Of a stretch of 64,000 nucleotides of DNA, positions 29,726 through 39,005 are shown piece by piece. The notes under the pieces are model-generated. The model was not told the origin of the DNA, did no database searches, and saw nothing but the letters and a program-made list of their open reading frames with translations. This DNA is from Castellaniella sp049650445 (GTDB lineage Bacteria; Pseudomonadota; Gammaproteobacteria; Burkholderiales; Burkholderiaceae_B). How positions within the stretch are numbered: the stretch's first letter is position 1; each line of letters starts with the position of its first letter. The stretch spans positions 19,681 to 83,680 of the forward strand of contig NZ_JBASAD010000032.1 of NCBI RefSeq assembly GCF_049650445.1. Reading direction: 5' to 3'. The position numbers were made by a program, and so were the translations under genes.

Positions 29726-29992
29726 TCAGCGTATCTTGTGGAACAGGTCAAACACGGCCACAGCGTAGTTGTAAAGCTCGCCGCTGACCCAGCGCGCCGT
29801 GAGCAGCAGGGTGATGAACACGGCGATCAGCTTGATCGCGAAGGACAGCGTCTGCTCCTGGATCTGCGTCAGCGCCTGGAACAGCGAGAACAGCGTCCCC
29901 ACGATGGCTGCCACGGCGATCGGCGGCAGCGACAGCCACAGGGTCAGGTACAGCGCCTGGGTCATGTAGGAGACGATATCGACGGTTCCCAT
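29726..29992 (-). CDS. bscS: T3SS export apparatus protein SctS (BscS)
   Basis: This 88-residue FliQ/YscS family protein has two transmembrane helices (about 18-40 and 55-75). The segments ALYLTLWLSLPPIAVAAIVG and TQIQEQTLSFAIKLIAVF match the family. It assembles with SctR and SctT into the export gate. Confidence 0.94.
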   Translation of the reverse strand: MGTVDIVSYMTQALYLTLWLSLPPIAVAAIVGTLFSLFQALTQIQEQTLSFAIKLIAVFITLLLTARWVSGELYNYAVAVFDLFHKIR

Positions 29993-29999
29993 GCGCGCC

Positions 30000-30680
30000 T
30001 CAGGAGTAGGACAGGACCAGGCCCTGGATCAGCCGCGTCCAGCCATCGATCATGACGAACAGGAAAAGCTTGAGCGGCATGGAGATCGTCACCGGGGACA
30101 CCATCATCATGCCCATCGCCAACAGAATGTTGGACACGATCAGATCGATGATGACGAAGGGCAGGTAGAGCAGGAAACCGATCTGGAACGCGGCCGTGAG
30201 CTCGGAGACCAGGAATGCCGGGATCAGCACGATCATGTCGTCCTGGCGCAGTTCACGCGCCTGGGCCTCGCCCCACAGATGGCGAGCGGTGCGCACGAAG
30301 AAATCCCGCTGCTCGGGCCGGCTGTTCTTCAGCATGAAGCCGCGCAGCGGCTCGATGCCGCGCGACACGGCATCGAGCATGGCGCCCACAGGATCGTTGC
30401 GGGATTCGGCGGCGGCGGACTGGCTGGTCGGCGCACTCACCGCGCGCAGTTCCTGCCCGACCTGCATCACCACCGGCCCCATGACGTAGACCGACAGGAT
30501 CACAGCCAGGCCGTAGAGCGCCATATTGGGCGGCACCTGCTGCACGCCCAAGGCATTGCGCACCAACGCGAACACCACGGCCAGTTTCAGGAAAGACGTG
30601 GTCATCACGGCAGCCAGCGGCAGCAGCGCCAGCAGCGCCAGCGCAATGGCCAGACTGACGGGATCGAAATTACCGCTCAT
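30000..30680 (-). CDS. bscR: T3SS export apparatus protein SctR (BscR)
   Basis: This 226-residue FliP/YscR family protein forms the core of the export gate. It starts MSGNFDPVSLAIALALLALL, with the conserved segments MTTSFLKLAVVFALVRNALG, QQVPPNMALYGLAV and IPAFLVSELTAAFQIGFL. The start at 30680 overlaps the sctQ end by 11 bases; the frame is open 21 codons further upstream inside sctQ. Confidence 0.96.
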   Translation of the reverse strand: MSGNFDPVSLAIALALLALLPLAAVMTTSFLKLAVVFALVRNALGVQQVPPNMALYGLAVILSVYVMGPVVMQVGQELRAVSAPTSQSAAAESRNDPVGAMLDAVSRGIEPLRGFMLKNSRPEQRDFFVRTARHLWGEAQARELRQDDMIVLIPAFLVSELTAAFQIGFLLYLPFVIIDLIVSNILLAMGMMMVSPVTISMPLKLFLFVMIDGWTRLIQGLVLSYS

Positions 30681-31752
30681 GGGATTTCTGGCCCAATGTG
30701 CCGACCCGCACGCCGATTTTGCCGTCCACATCGACCAGATCACCGGTGCCGATCAGCGCGCCGTTGGCGCGGATCATGACCGGACCATCGGCGAGCGGCC
30801 GCTGCAGATTGAATAGGGCGCCCGGCTGCAACTGGCGTAATTCGGCCAGCGACAGGACCCGATCACCGAGGTCGAAGGTCAGCCTCACCGGCACGGCGTC
30901 GATATCCAGCGGTTCGGCGGGCGGAGTGTCTTCGGCGGATGGAACAGTCTGAGTCATGAGGGAGGTCCAGCCTTGGGTCACGAGATAAGAAGAATGTTCG
31001 GCGCGCACGCGCACGCCCTGGCCTTGCGGAATGCCCAGCCACAGCTCGCCTTCGGGGCCGACCAGATACTGATCCAGCAGGACGACGTCGCCCGCGCCCA
31101 GGGCGCGCAGGTCGGAGGTCGGCAGATCGGCACACCCGATCTCGGCGCGCAGGCGCACCGGCAGAGTTGATTCGTCGCATGCGTCCGATCCACCCGGAGG
31201 CACCCGGCTGAGCAGGCCGGCCAGCAGCATCAGGCCCAGGTCGTCGGCCTCCAGCACCGCCAGCCCTGTTTCGCCGCGCGCCTCGGCACGGGCTGCCAGG
31301 GTCCAGGCATGAGGCGGCACCCCTTCGCGAGGCTCGGCCAGCACGCGTACCGGACCGCCCGGCGAAGCCGGCGACAGCGCCGCTGCGGCCTCGGCCAGGA
31401 GGGTCTCCAGGGCAGCGGCCCGCAGCACCTCGGGCAGTTCTCCGGCCCCCAGGTCCGGCAGCCGGGCATCAACCCAGGCCGAAAGCGTGGCCGGCGGCAG
31501 GCTCAGGCGCAGGGCGGCGCCCGCCCATTCCAGGTCAGCCCGATAAGAAGCCGCCTGGCGCAAGGCGTCCGGCGCGCCCGGTGCCAGGCTCAGGCGCCAG
31601 GCGCCGGGCACTGCATCGACGCCATCGGGCGCCGGCAGTTCGACCCGCAGATCCGCCCCATGGATCGCTACCATGGTCAGCGCCTGGGCCTGGTTGGCCG
31701 TCAAGCGCGGCAGGTCAACGTTCCGGTGTGGCAAGGCGTTCATCGAATCCAT
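30670..31752 (-). CDS. bscQ: T3SS C-ring/sorting platform protein SctQ (BscQ)
   Basis: This 360-residue SpoA-domain protein of the FliM/FliN-like sorting platform has C-terminal SpoA segments VPVRLTFDLGDRVLSLAELR and IGTGDLVDVDGKIGVRVGTL. The long N-terminal part is weakly conserved, as usual. Two nearby ATGs (31752, 31743) are possible; I took the first. Whether a short C-terminal SctQ product starts at an internal ATG (30957) is not supported, since no ribosome site precedes it. Confidence 0.88.
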   Translation of the reverse strand: MDSMNALPHRNVDLPRLTANQAQALTMVAIHGADLRVELPAPDGVDAVPGAWRLSLAPGAPDALRQAASYRADLEWAGAALRLSLPPATLSAWVDARLPDLGAGELPEVLRAAALETLLAEAAAALSPASPGGPVRVLAEPREGVPPHAWTLAARAEARGETGLAVLEADDLGLMLLAGLLSRVPPGGSDACDESTLPVRLRAEIGCADLPTSDLRALGAGDVVLLDQYLVGPEGELWLGIPQGQGVRVRAEHSSYLVTQGWTSLMTQTVPSAEDTPPAEPLDIDAVPVRLTFDLGDRVLSLAELRQLQPGALFNLQRPLADGPVMIRANGALIGTGDLVDVDGKIGVRVGTLGQKSHER

Positions 31753-31765
31753 GAAACCATCTTCA

Positions 31766-32344
31766 TCATGTGGCCGCAGCCGCCTCCAACAGGCAAGGGT
31801 CTTCGGGGTCGTCGGTACTGACCCGCACCAGCACGGAGCGAGTGAGCGATTGGGCAAGTTCTTCGGCCAGCGCCTGCGCGCAGCGGTTCAGGGTTTCGCG
31901 CGAAGGCTCACTGGCGCAAACGAACGCGGCCACCAGCCTGCCCTCTTCCTCGTAAACGGACAGGGTCACGCCCGGCAGCACCTCGGCCTTCAGGTCCAGA
32001 CGCACCTCGCGCCGGCCGCTGCTGCCATCGCCCACCAGCATGCGGTCGGCCGCCTCCCCCAGCGCCTGCGCCAGGCCGTCAGGGGCGGCGGCCGGCTCCG
32101 GTTGGCCTGGGGGCGTCAGGGCGCCGGGAAACAAGGAGAACGGCTTGGGGGTCCCAGCCCGCGAGTCGGCGGTTTCCGCCGCGGGCATGCAGGTTTCGCC
32201 CTCTTGCGTCAGGGCCTGCTCGAAGGCGCGCCGATCCGCATCGGACGCCTCGCGGCGCGATGCGCCGGCGCCCTGCTGCCCCAGGTCCGGCATGCTCGAG
32301 TCCAGGCCGATGTTCAGATCGATGCGGCGTTCAGTTATGTTCAT
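31766..32344 (-). CDS. bscP: T3SS needle-length regulator SctP (BscP)
   Basis: This 192-residue protein is assigned as SctP from its place between sctO and sctQ and from its layout: a Pro-rich unstructured middle (PKPFSLFPGALTPPGQPEP) and a small C-terminal domain (LDLKAEVLPGVTLSVYEEEG). SctP proteins set needle length and trigger substrate switching. Sequence similarity alone would not carry this call. Confidence 0.75.
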   Translation of the reverse strand: MNITERRIDLNIGLDSSMPDLGQQGAGASRREASDADRRAFEQALTQEGETCMPAAETADSRAGTPKPFSLFPGALTPPGQPEPAAAPDGLAQALGEAADRMLVGDGSSGRREVRLDLKAEVLPGVTLSVYEEEGRLVAAFVCASEPSRETLNRCAQALAEELAQSLTRSVLVRVSTDDPEDPCLLEAAAAT

Positions 32345-32847
32345 GCGGGCTCATAGTCATCATGCTGCAGCCAGTCTTCGTGGTCGCGCGTCACGGATGC
32401 CGCCTCTTCCATTTCCAGGTCTTCCTTGCGCTCCAGCTCGCGCAACTCCTCAGCCGCGTGCAGGCTGGCCAACTGGACGAATTTCTCGACCATGCGCGAG
32501 GCCTCGCGATGCACCTCGCGATACTGGGCCAACTGCTCCGCCTCGCGGCGCGCCTGATCCCCGGCCTCTTCGAGGCGGGTTTCGTGATCGTGCTCGCCTT
32601 CGCGCAGGCCAGCGACGTCTTCCAGGACGTCCTCGATTTCACTTGCACGCACTAAGCGGCTGCACAGGTCCCGGTACATGTCCAGTTCCCTTTGCAACGA
32701 CCACCGCCGGTATTCCTCAAGCTGCTCCAGCGCCTGACCCTTCAGCCTTTCGGCTTCGGCCAGCGTCTGGCGCTGCCGCATCACGGCCAACTCCGCCTGA
32801 CCCTCGCGAAAGCGCTTGATGGCCATCAATTCGCGGAATACGTTCAT
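32341..32847 (-). CDS. bscO: T3SS ATPase stalk protein SctO (BscO)
   Basis: This 168-residue protein is almost wholly coiled coil, charged and Glu/Arg-rich (AELAVMRQRQTLAEAERLKG), as in the YscO/FliJ family that links the ATPase to the export gate. It overlaps sctN by 4 bases and sctP by 4 bases. Confidence 0.85.
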   Translation of the reverse strand: MNVFRELMAIKRFREGQAELAVMRQRQTLAEAERLKGQALEQLEEYRRWSLQRELDMYRDLCSRLVRASEIEDVLEDVAGLREGEHDHETRLEEAGDQARREAEQLAQYREVHREASRMVEKFVQLASLHAAEELRELERKEDLEMEEAASVTRDHEDWLQHDDYEPA

Positions 32848-34181
32848 GTGACAGGCCCTTCGATGATCGCCTTCATGGCTTCGATCGCGTCATGCAAGGT
32901 TGAATGCTCGTCGGTCTTCTGCCGCAAAAAACGGTTGATGGCGTCGATCTTGTCGATGGCCTCGTCCGTTACGGCATCCCCGCCGCGCTTGTACTCGCCG
33001 ATCTTGACCAGCAGTTCGACCTCCTGGTACTTGGCCATCAGCTCGCGCACGCGCCCGGCGAACCGCTTGTGCTCGTCCGTCACCACGGCGTTCATGACCC
33101 GGCTGGCCGAAGACAGCACATCAATGGCGGGATAATGGTTGGAGGCACCCAGCTTGCGCGACAGCACAATATGCCCGTCCAGGATGGAACGCGTCTCGTC
33201 GGCAATGGGCTCGGTCATGTCGTCGCCCTCGACCAGCACAGTATAGAGGGCTGTGATGGAGCCGTGCTCGTTCATGCCGACCCGCTCCATGAGCTTGGGC
33301 AGGGTCGCGAATACGGACGGCGGGTAGCCCCGGCGCGTCGGCGGCTCGCCCGCCGCCAGGCCGATCTCGCGCTGCGCACGCGCGAAACGGGTGACCGAAT
33401 CCATCAGGAACAACACCCGTTTGCCCTGATCGCGGAAATACTCGGCGATGGCCGTGGCGACGTAGGATGCTTTGGCACGCTCCATCGAGGACTTGTCGCT
33501 GGTGGCGCACACGATGACACTCTTGCGCCGCCCCTCAGGGCCCAACTCATGCTCCAGAAACTCGCGCACTTCGCGGCCCCGCTCGCCGATCAATGCCACC
33601 ACGGTCACATCCACGTCGGCGCCCTTGACCAGCATGCCCATCAGCGTGGATTTACCGCCGCCGGCCGCCGCGAAAATCCCCATGCGCTGGCCTTCGCCAC
33701 AGGTCAGCATGCCGTCCAACGCCCGCACGCCGAGCTCCAACGGCCTGTCGATGATGCGACGCTTGAGTGGATCGGGCGCTTCGGCGAAGACCGGGTAGAA
33801 CTTGCTGGCCTCCAGCGGGCCGCGCTCGGCCACGTCGAGGGGCCGGCCCAACCCGTCGAGCACCCGGCCCAGCAGCCCTGCTCCCACGGGCACCATGTGC
33901 GCCCGCCCAGTGGGAATGACCTCGGTCGCGGAAGAAATGCCGTACATGTCTCCCAGCGGGGTCAGCAAAGCGGCGTCCCGGGCGAAGCCCACGACTTCGC
34001 CCTTCATCTCGAAATCTTCGCCCGGATTGCGCAGGATGCAGACTTCGCCGATTTTCACCATCGGGACGACGGCCTTGATGATGGTGCCGATGACCTGAGT
34101 CACCCGCCCCTTGATCCGCAAGGTCGGCGTGTCGTGCAGCGCCATTTCCATCATTTCGGTGATGTAGTCGAACTGACGCAT
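32844..34181 (-). CDS. bscN: T3SS ATPase SctN (BscN)
   Basis: This 445-residue F1-beta/FliI-like hexameric ATPase strips chaperones and feeds substrates. Walker A is FAAAGGGKSTLMG (about residues 170-182), the catalytic region LIGERGREVREFL, Walker B RVLFLMDSVTRFARAQREIG, and EPPTRRGYPPSVFATLPKL is conserved. The start at 34181 (MRQFDYITEM) overlaps nothing but lies 13 bases after the sctL stop; the upstream open frame is a shadow. Confidence 0.97.
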   Translation of the reverse strand: MRQFDYITEMMEMALHDTPTLRIKGRVTQVIGTIIKAVVPMVKIGEVCILRNPGEDFEMKGEVVGFARDAALLTPLGDMYGISSATEVIPTGRAHMVPVGAGLLGRVLDGLGRPLDVAERGPLEASKFYPVFAEAPDPLKRRIIDRPLELGVRALDGMLTCGEGQRMGIFAAAGGGKSTLMGMLVKGADVDVTVVALIGERGREVREFLEHELGPEGRRKSVIVCATSDKSSMERAKASYVATAIAEYFRDQGKRVLFLMDSVTRFARAQREIGLAAGEPPTRRGYPPSVFATLPKLMERVGMNEHGSITALYTVLVEGDDMTEPIADETRSILDGHIVLSRKLGASNHYPAIDVLSSASRVMNAVVTDEHKRFAGRVRELMAKYQEVELLVKIGEYKRGGDAVTDEAIDKIDAINRFLRQKTDEHSTLHDAIEAMKAIIEGPVT

Positions 34182-34194
34182 GGCCTGGCCCGCC

Positions 34195-34833
34195 CTAAAC
34201 CCGGCTGCCCAGCGTGCGCTGGAACGCACCCTGCAAGGCTGCGATCTGACCCTCCAGGCTGGCCTCGACCATGCCGATCTCGCTTTCTAGAATGCAGGCG
34301 CCCGGCGTCAGCCGCGCATCGGCCAGCAAATCCAGGTAACCGACTCCGGGGTAGGCGGCCAGGATGTCGTTGATACGCGCCCGCACGATTTCGACTTCGT
34401 CCGGATGCAGCCGCAGAGTCATGTGTTTCTGGTTGCGCACCACGGCCAGCACATTGCGCACCACGATCATGATTTTTTCGCGATCGTCGAATCCATCGAT
34501 GACCTTGCGTACAGCCGACATGACCAGATCGACCATTTCGTTTTCCACGCCGGCGAAGTAATCGACCGTGCGGCCGACAGTCTCGATCATCTTCTCGGCC
34601 TGGTCGAGCAGGGCCTCCTGCTTGCCGTCCTCGTAGCCGCGGCGGCGTTCGGCCTCGAAGGCTTCCTGGGCCCCCGCCAGGATGGCGTCGGCCTGCGCAC
34701 GCGCCTCGTCGATGAGCGCCTGGGCCTGGATCAGCGCAGCATAATCGGCCGCGCGCAGCACCCGGGCCGCCGGATCCGGGACTGCCGCCAGGGGGCGCGG
34801 GTTCAGCGCATTGCGAGAAATGAGGAATGCCAT
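34195..34833 (-). CDS. bscL: T3SS ATPase stator SctL (BscL)
   Basis: This 212-residue SctL/FliH family protein links the ATPase to the sorting platform. The helical N-terminal half includes the AQADAILAGAQEAFEAERRR stretch typical of the family, and the C-terminal half carries MTLRLHPDEVEIVRARIND. It overlaps sctK by 31 bases. Confidence 0.9.
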   Translation of the reverse strand: MAFLISRNALNPRPLAAVPDPAARVLRAADYAALIQAQALIDEARAQADAILAGAQEAFEAERRRGYEDGKQEALLDQAEKMIETVGRTVDYFAGVENEMVDLVMSAVRKVIDGFDDREKIMIVVRNVLAVVRNQKHMTLRLHPDEVEIVRARINDILAAYPGVGYLDLLADARLTPGACILESEIGMVEASLEGQIAALQGAFQRTLGSRV

Positions 34834-35441
34834 GTCGGTTCGATGGTTTCGAGAACAGCCAAAGTCAGGTCCGGAGGCACCCGGACGTCTTCCGGCTCAC
34901 CGGTTTCGGGATCATCTTCCAGCTTGAGGTCGGCGCGCAAGCCGAGTTCCGGCCCCGCCGCCTGGAAAACGGCGCGCAGAGCCGTGCGGCCGATCCGGTC
35001 CACCCGTGCCGCCAGCGTGGCCACCGGCCCGAGGTCTTGATCCGCTGGCAGAGACCACGGGCCGGTCTCGGCGCGACGGGCGAAATCCAGCGCGTCGACG
35101 CCCAGCGCCGCCGCCAGTTCGCGCACCTCGTCGCCGGCGATGGTCCGGCGCAGGCAAGGCGCACAGCACACGGCGCCCAGATGGCGGGCGAGCCGGGCCA
35201 GCCGGTCCGGCGGCAGCAGGGCCAGTGCCAGCTCGGGGCGCGCGGCATCGATCACGGGACGATCCCGCAAACTCAGCCGGCGCAGGATGGCCGCTGACCA
35301 GTGCCGATGCCAGGCGGGTGAGCATACCGCCGGCACGGGCCGGGATGGTGCGCCAAAAGCCTCGTGCCGGCTGGGGTGAAGCGTGAGGCTGGGCAACAGA
35401 TTGAACTCCAGCAGCCGCGCGCTGAACAAGACGGCGTTCAT
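34803..35441 (-). CDS. bscK: T3SS sorting platform protein SctK (BscK)
   Basis: This 212-residue protein is assigned by position between sctJ and sctL and by the family pattern LEFNLLPSLTLHPSR near the N-terminus. SctK links the SctD ring to SctQ pods. It overlaps both neighbours (4 and 31 bases). Confidence 0.85.
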   Translation of the reverse strand: MNAVLFSARLLEFNLLPSLTLHPSRHEAFGAPSRPVPAVCSPAWHRHWSAAILRRLSLRDRPVIDAARPELALALLPPDRLARLARHLGAVCCAPCLRRTIAGDEVRELAAALGVDALDFARRAETGPWSLPADQDLGPVATLAARVDRIGRTALRAVFQAAGPELGLRADLKLEDDPETGEPEDVRVPPDLTLAVLETIEPTWHSSFLAMR

Positions 35442-36292
35442 TCGGCACCTTCGTGCGCCGACGGACGGACTGACGGTTCGGCCCGCTCACGAAGCGCACT
35501 GCCCGGGAGCGTCCAGCCCCCGCGCCACAGCAGGTAGCTCAGGCCGCCCGCCAGGCTCAGAACCAACAGGATCAGCACACCCAGCATCAGCCCCAGGCCG
35601 CCGGCGGAACTCTGAGCGACCTGGAGTCCCAGCACCGAGACCTGGACGGGCATTTCATACGCCGCCCCTGCGTCAGGCTGGGCGGATACCAGGGTAATGG
35701 AGACCCGGTCTTCCGTCAGGCCTGGAATGGCGTGCGTGACCAACTGGCGAATCTGCGGCCGGAGCGCATCGAAGGAGTAGCCCACCTGGTGCTTGATGAA
35801 GACGGCCGCCGTCGAAGGCGTGGCGGACTCGCCGATCTCGCCGCGTTCGGGCAGCACCACATGCACGCGCGCGGCAAGCACGCCGTCCATTTGCGACAGT
35901 GTATTGGTCAATTCCTGAGACAGCGCATAAATGTACCGGACGCGCTCCTCGAGCGGCGAGGACACCAGGCCCTCTTTGCGGAAGATCTGGCCCATACCGT
36001 CGAAGCGCTCGCGCGGCAGGCCCTGCTTGCGCAGGATATCGAGGGCGCGGGCCACCTGGGTGCCATCCACCGAAATGGCCGCGCCTTCCTTGCCGATGGT
36101 TTTCTCGGCCCGGATGCCGGCATCGAGCAGAACCGACAGCAACTCGTTGGCCTCACCCTCGCTGGCGGCGGAATACAGTGTGACGTTGGAGCCGCAAGCC
36201 GCCAGGGCTGCCAGGACCAGAGCAGCAAGCACCAGCCGCAACGAGCGGATGAAAGCAGGTGCCGGAAACAGCATCGAAAGAGGAAAAACCAT
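35438..36292 (-). CDS. bscJ: T3SS inner-membrane ring lipoprotein SctJ (BscJ)
   Basis: This 284-residue YscJ/PrgK lipoprotein has a signal ending in the lipobox LAAC (in LAALAACGSNVTLYS), two ring-building domains with ELLSVLLDAGIRAEK, LRKQGLPRERFDGMG and ELTNTLSQMDGVLAARVHVV, and a C-terminal transmembrane helix (LGLMLGVLILLVLSLAGGLS). The start at 36292 overlaps the sctI stop by one base (TGATG). Confidence 0.96.
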   Translation of the reverse strand: MVFPLSMLFPAPAFIRSLRLVLAALVLAALAACGSNVTLYSAASEGEANELLSVLLDAGIRAEKTIGKEGAAISVDGTQVARALDILRKQGLPRERFDGMGQIFRKEGLVSSPLEERVRYIYALSQELTNTLSQMDGVLAARVHVVLPERGEIGESATPSTAAVFIKHQVGYSFDALRPQIRQLVTHAIPGLTEDRVSITLVSAQPDAGAAYEMPVQVSVLGLQVAQSSAGGLGLMLGVLILLVLSLAGGLSYLLWRGGWTLPGSALRERAEPSVRPSAHEGAE

Positions 36293-36717
36293 CAAGACAT
36301 CCTGACAAGCGTATCGATATTCTGCGTGGAGCGCGACACTGCCTTGCCCACCAGTTCGTACTGCACCGAAACCTGCATCAGCTCGGTCTGCAGGCGCAAC
36401 ATGTCGCTGATCGCCGGCTGCGCGCCCATGCCGTCCAGGCTGTGTGCGACGCCTCTCCACTTATCCGAAAATTCGGTCGCCACGCCCCTCAGGCCCGAAA
36501 GGATCTGGCCGCCCAACGTGGGCGCAGCATCCGGCGGCGTGGCGGCGAAGGCCGATTGCAGCGCCGCCGACACGCCGTTCAGCGAGGGCTCCTGGGGCGC
36601 ATTCATCAGGGCGTTGAAACGCTCAGTCGCCAGGCCGGTCGGCTCGGCGCGAGCCACAGTGCCGGCTGTGGGCAGTGCCTGGGCACCCAGCGCAGCGGTC
36701 AGGGCAGCGATTTCCAT
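36292..36717 (-). CDS. bscI: T3SS inner rod protein SctI (BscI)
   Basis: This 141-residue protein sits immediately upstream of sctJ. Its C-terminal helix MLRLQTELMQVSVQYELVGK, then AVSRSTQNIDTLVRMS, is the typical rod polymerisation region. It forms the inner rod or adapter connecting the export gate with the needle. Confidence 0.9.
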   Translation of the reverse strand: MEIAALTAALGAQALPTAGTVARAEPTGLATERFNALMNAPQEPSLNGVSAALQSAFAATPPDAAPTLGGQILSGLRGVATEFSDKWRGVAHSLDGMGAQPAISDMLRLQTELMQVSVQYELVGKAVSRSTQNIDTLVRMS

Positions 36718-36732
36718 GATCAGACTCCTTGA

Positions 36733-37194
36733 TCAAACATCATCATTCGGCACTTCCGCCGCCAACCCCAGCATCTGCCGGGCGAGTGCTCCGCCTTCAC
36801 CGGGCAGCGCGGAGGCATCGGCCAGCACCCGACGGCTTTCGGCGCCGAAGCCGGCCAACTGCCAGGCCAGGCCTCTCCAGGCATGGGCCACGGCCCGCTC
36901 CTGCGGATCGGCAAGATCCGCGGCTTCCAGCAGGCGGGCCGCTTCGGCGGCCCGACCGGCGTTCAGGCGCGCGACGGCCAGCCCCACCAGGGGATAGGCG
37001 CGATCCGGCCGGACACGGCGCAACGCATTGAAAATTGTATCCGCATGTCGCACATCCCCGCAGCCTGCAGCCAGCATACCGACTTCAGTCAGGAAACGGG
37101 CGTCATCGGCTCCAAGCACAAAAGCCGTCTCCGGAGAGACGGCTTGAGAGCCGGGCGCAGGCGCGCCGGAAGGCGGTGTTCGACCCGCCCTCAT
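36733..37194 (-). CDS. TPR-like T3SS protein, possible SctG/HrpB1-type chaperone
   Basis: This 153-residue all-helical protein has TPR-like repeats (ADTIFNALRRVRPDRAYPLV, then GLAVARLNAGRAAEAARLLE). It overlaps the LcrH-type chaperone gene by one base (TGATG) and lies upstream of sctI. Its size and repeats fit YscG/PscG-type needle co-chaperones or the HrpB1 family; an SctE-like partner and the needle gene lie in the divergent operon. I cannot decide between these. Confidence 0.7.
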   Translation of the reverse strand: MRAGRTPPSGAPAPGSQAVSPETAFVLGADDARFLTEVGMLAAGCGDVRHADTIFNALRRVRPDRAYPLVGLAVARLNAGRAAEAARLLEAADLADPQERAVAHAWRGLAWQLAGFGAESRRVLADASALPGEGGALARQMLGLAAEVPNDDV

Positions 37195-37670
37195 CAAGAG
37201 GCCCTTCGCCCTACCAAGTCGCGCAATACCTGGGCGCGCGGTCGAAGCGCATCGTATTCGCCGCCCGATTCCGCAATGCTGAGCAGCACCCGGTCCAGTT
37301 CCTCGACCGCTTCGGCCGTGCGGCCCAGCATCAGCAGGCACTCGGCAATCTGCAAGGCGGGCTCCGGACTGCCCGGAAAGAGTGTGATCAGCAGCGAATA
37401 CATGCTGATGGCATCTTCGTAGCGCCCGCACTGCTCCAGGCACAAGGCCAGCCCGGCGACGTAATGCCGCCGTGTGGGGCCATAGGTGGCCAGGATCGAG
37501 AACACCGGCAGCGCCTGAGCATACTGCCCCTGGGTGACATGGGCGTAGGCCAGGGCGTAGATGACCTCGAGCTGCGCGTTGCTCATGCGTGAACTGGCCG
37601 GCAGCGCCTGCAGTCCGTCGTAAAGCTGGCGGCCGAACGGGCTGCGGGATGCGGTTGCTTGCTGGAACAT
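37194..37670 (-). CDS. bcrH2: LcrH/SycD-type TPR chaperone (BcrH2)
   Basis: This 158-residue chaperone has three TPR units (VIYALAYAHVTQGQYAQALP; YVAGLALCLEQCGRYEDAIS; EPALQIAECLLMLGRTAEAV). It follows bopB in transcription order, so it probably serves a translocator or a late substrate. AGGAGA precedes the ATG by 6 bases. Confidence 0.85.
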   Translation of the reverse strand: MFQQATASRSPFGRQLYDGLQALPASSRMSNAQLEVIYALAYAHVTQGQYAQALPVFSILATYGPTRRHYVAGLALCLEQCGRYEDAISMYSLLITLFPGSPEPALQIAECLLMLGRTAEAVEELDRVLLSIAESGGEYDALRPRAQVLRDLVGRRAS

Positions 37671-37697
37671 GTGATTCTCCTGTGTACGACTGACCGG

Positions 37698-38975
37698 TCA
37701 GACCGTCGAGCGGCTGCCCATGTTCATGGCGATCTGGGTCATGTTGTCGGTCGCGCCGGCAATCATCTTGCTGACGAGTTGCGTGCTTTCCTCGATCTGC
37801 TGGATGATTTTCTTCATCTCCTCGCGTCCCTCTTCCATTTGCTTTTGCAGCTTGAGCATCATGGCCTCGAGATCCTTCTTGTCCGCGATCGCCTTCTGAG
37901 CCTCTTCTTCCGTCTGGGCCTTGGAGATGTTCAAGCCCCCCTGCGCGATCTGCGTCCCGCCGGATACGGCCGCATTCGTACCGGTCATGACCGTATTGAA
38001 GGTCTTGATGGAGGAGAGTAACACCTTGTTGCTGACCTGCGCCGCAGTCGATGCCACGGACGAACCGCCCGTCATCACCGCCATGGCGATACCCACTCCG
38101 ATGGCGGCCGCGATCGTCAGCGCCATGCCGATGTAACCCGCAGTCTTTTCGTCCGCACCGGCCATCAGGGCGATGCTCTGCGCCATGTTGCCCAACAGCG
38201 AGGGCTCGAGGGCCAGCATGATGGGGCAGGCGATCGCCAGCGCGCCACCCACGATCTTGCAGATTTTTTCCGCCTGCTCGGGGTCCACGCCGCATACATC
38301 CGTCAGGAACTTGCCGACTGTGTGCTGGATCAAGCTGTTGAGGCTGATCTCGGGCCCGCCGCATTCCTGGGAAATGGCGTTGGCCAGCGTCATGGTGGCG
38401 CTGATGGCACCCACGATCGCCAGGGCGAGCAGCGGCGCGGCCGCACCGCCCGAGGCGACCGTCGCCGCCGCAGCCGCGACCACCGCCGCGATCGCGGCGA
38501 CGAAGGCGAAGATCTTGCCAATCCAGCCGAAAATCTTGCCGAGCGCGCCCTTGGAGTCTGCCTCTTTGCACTTGTCGATCCATTCCTGGATCTTCTCGAG
38601 CTGGTGCTCGGTGTTCTTCTCGGCCTTGATGCGCGCGGACTCCAGGCCTTTCTGCGCGGTGGTGAGCTGTTCGTCCTGCGTCTTGCTGCGCAAGCTGCGC
38701 AGCAGATCGATCATGTCGCTGGCACTGAAGATCTCGGACGGCGTATCAATGCGCGGCGCGCCGTTCTTGTCGACCAACGGATTGCCGCTGCGGCCCGACG
38801 TGCCGGACTCGTCCTGCTGCTTGACGAGGCTCAGGATATCTTCGTAGAACTTTTCAATATCGACCTGCCCCGTCTTCCCGGTACCGGCCGTGCTGCCCGA
38901 TTCATTGACCTGTCCGGGCGTCGTCCCCCCCACTGGCGGCGTATATCCCGGCCCGTTCGAAATCGTCGTAGTCAT
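37698..38975 (-). CDS. bopB: T3SS translocator BopB (SctE/YopB family)
   Basis: This 425-residue translocon protein makes the pore in the host membrane. It has a long amphipathic coiled-coil N-terminal part (AEKNTEHQLEKIQEWIDKC), two hydrophobic regions (about residues 150-200 and 290-315: FAFVAAIAAVVAAAAATVAS and IGMALTIAAAIGVGIAMAVM), and a C-terminal coiled coil (LEAMMLKLQKQMEEGREEMK). No signal peptide. AGGAGC precedes the ATG. Confidence 0.92.
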   Translation of the reverse strand: MTTTISNGPGYTPPVGGTTPGQVNESGSTAGTGKTGQVDIEKFYEDILSLVKQQDESGTSGRSGNPLVDKNGAPRIDTPSEIFSASDMIDLLRSLRSKTQDEQLTTAQKGLESARIKAEKNTEHQLEKIQEWIDKCKEADSKGALGKIFGWIGKIFAFVAAIAAVVAAAAATVASGGAAAPLLALAIVGAISATMTLANAISQECGGPEISLNSLIQHTVGKFLTDVCGVDPEQAEKICKIVGGALAIACPIMLALEPSLLGNMAQSIALMAGADEKTAGYIGMALTIAAAIGVGIAMAVMTGGSSVASTAAQVSNKVLLSSIKTFNTVMTGTNAAVSGGTQIAQGGLNISKAQTEEEAQKAIADKKDLEAMMLKLQKQMEEGREEMKKIIQQIEESTQLVSKMIAGATDNMTQIAMNMGSRSTV

Positions 38976-39005
38976 GTTCGCTCCTGGCTATCGTATACAC
39001 GCGGG

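Noticed and set aside
30670..30957. Internal start for a short C-terminal SctQ product
   Set aside because: SctQ genes often have one, but the ATG at 30957 has no ribosome site; not supported.
37195..38583. N-terminal extension of the TPR gene at 36733 through the bopB region
   Set aside because: The frame is open by chance. The extension has no TPR pattern and covers bopB and bcrH2, which are well supported.
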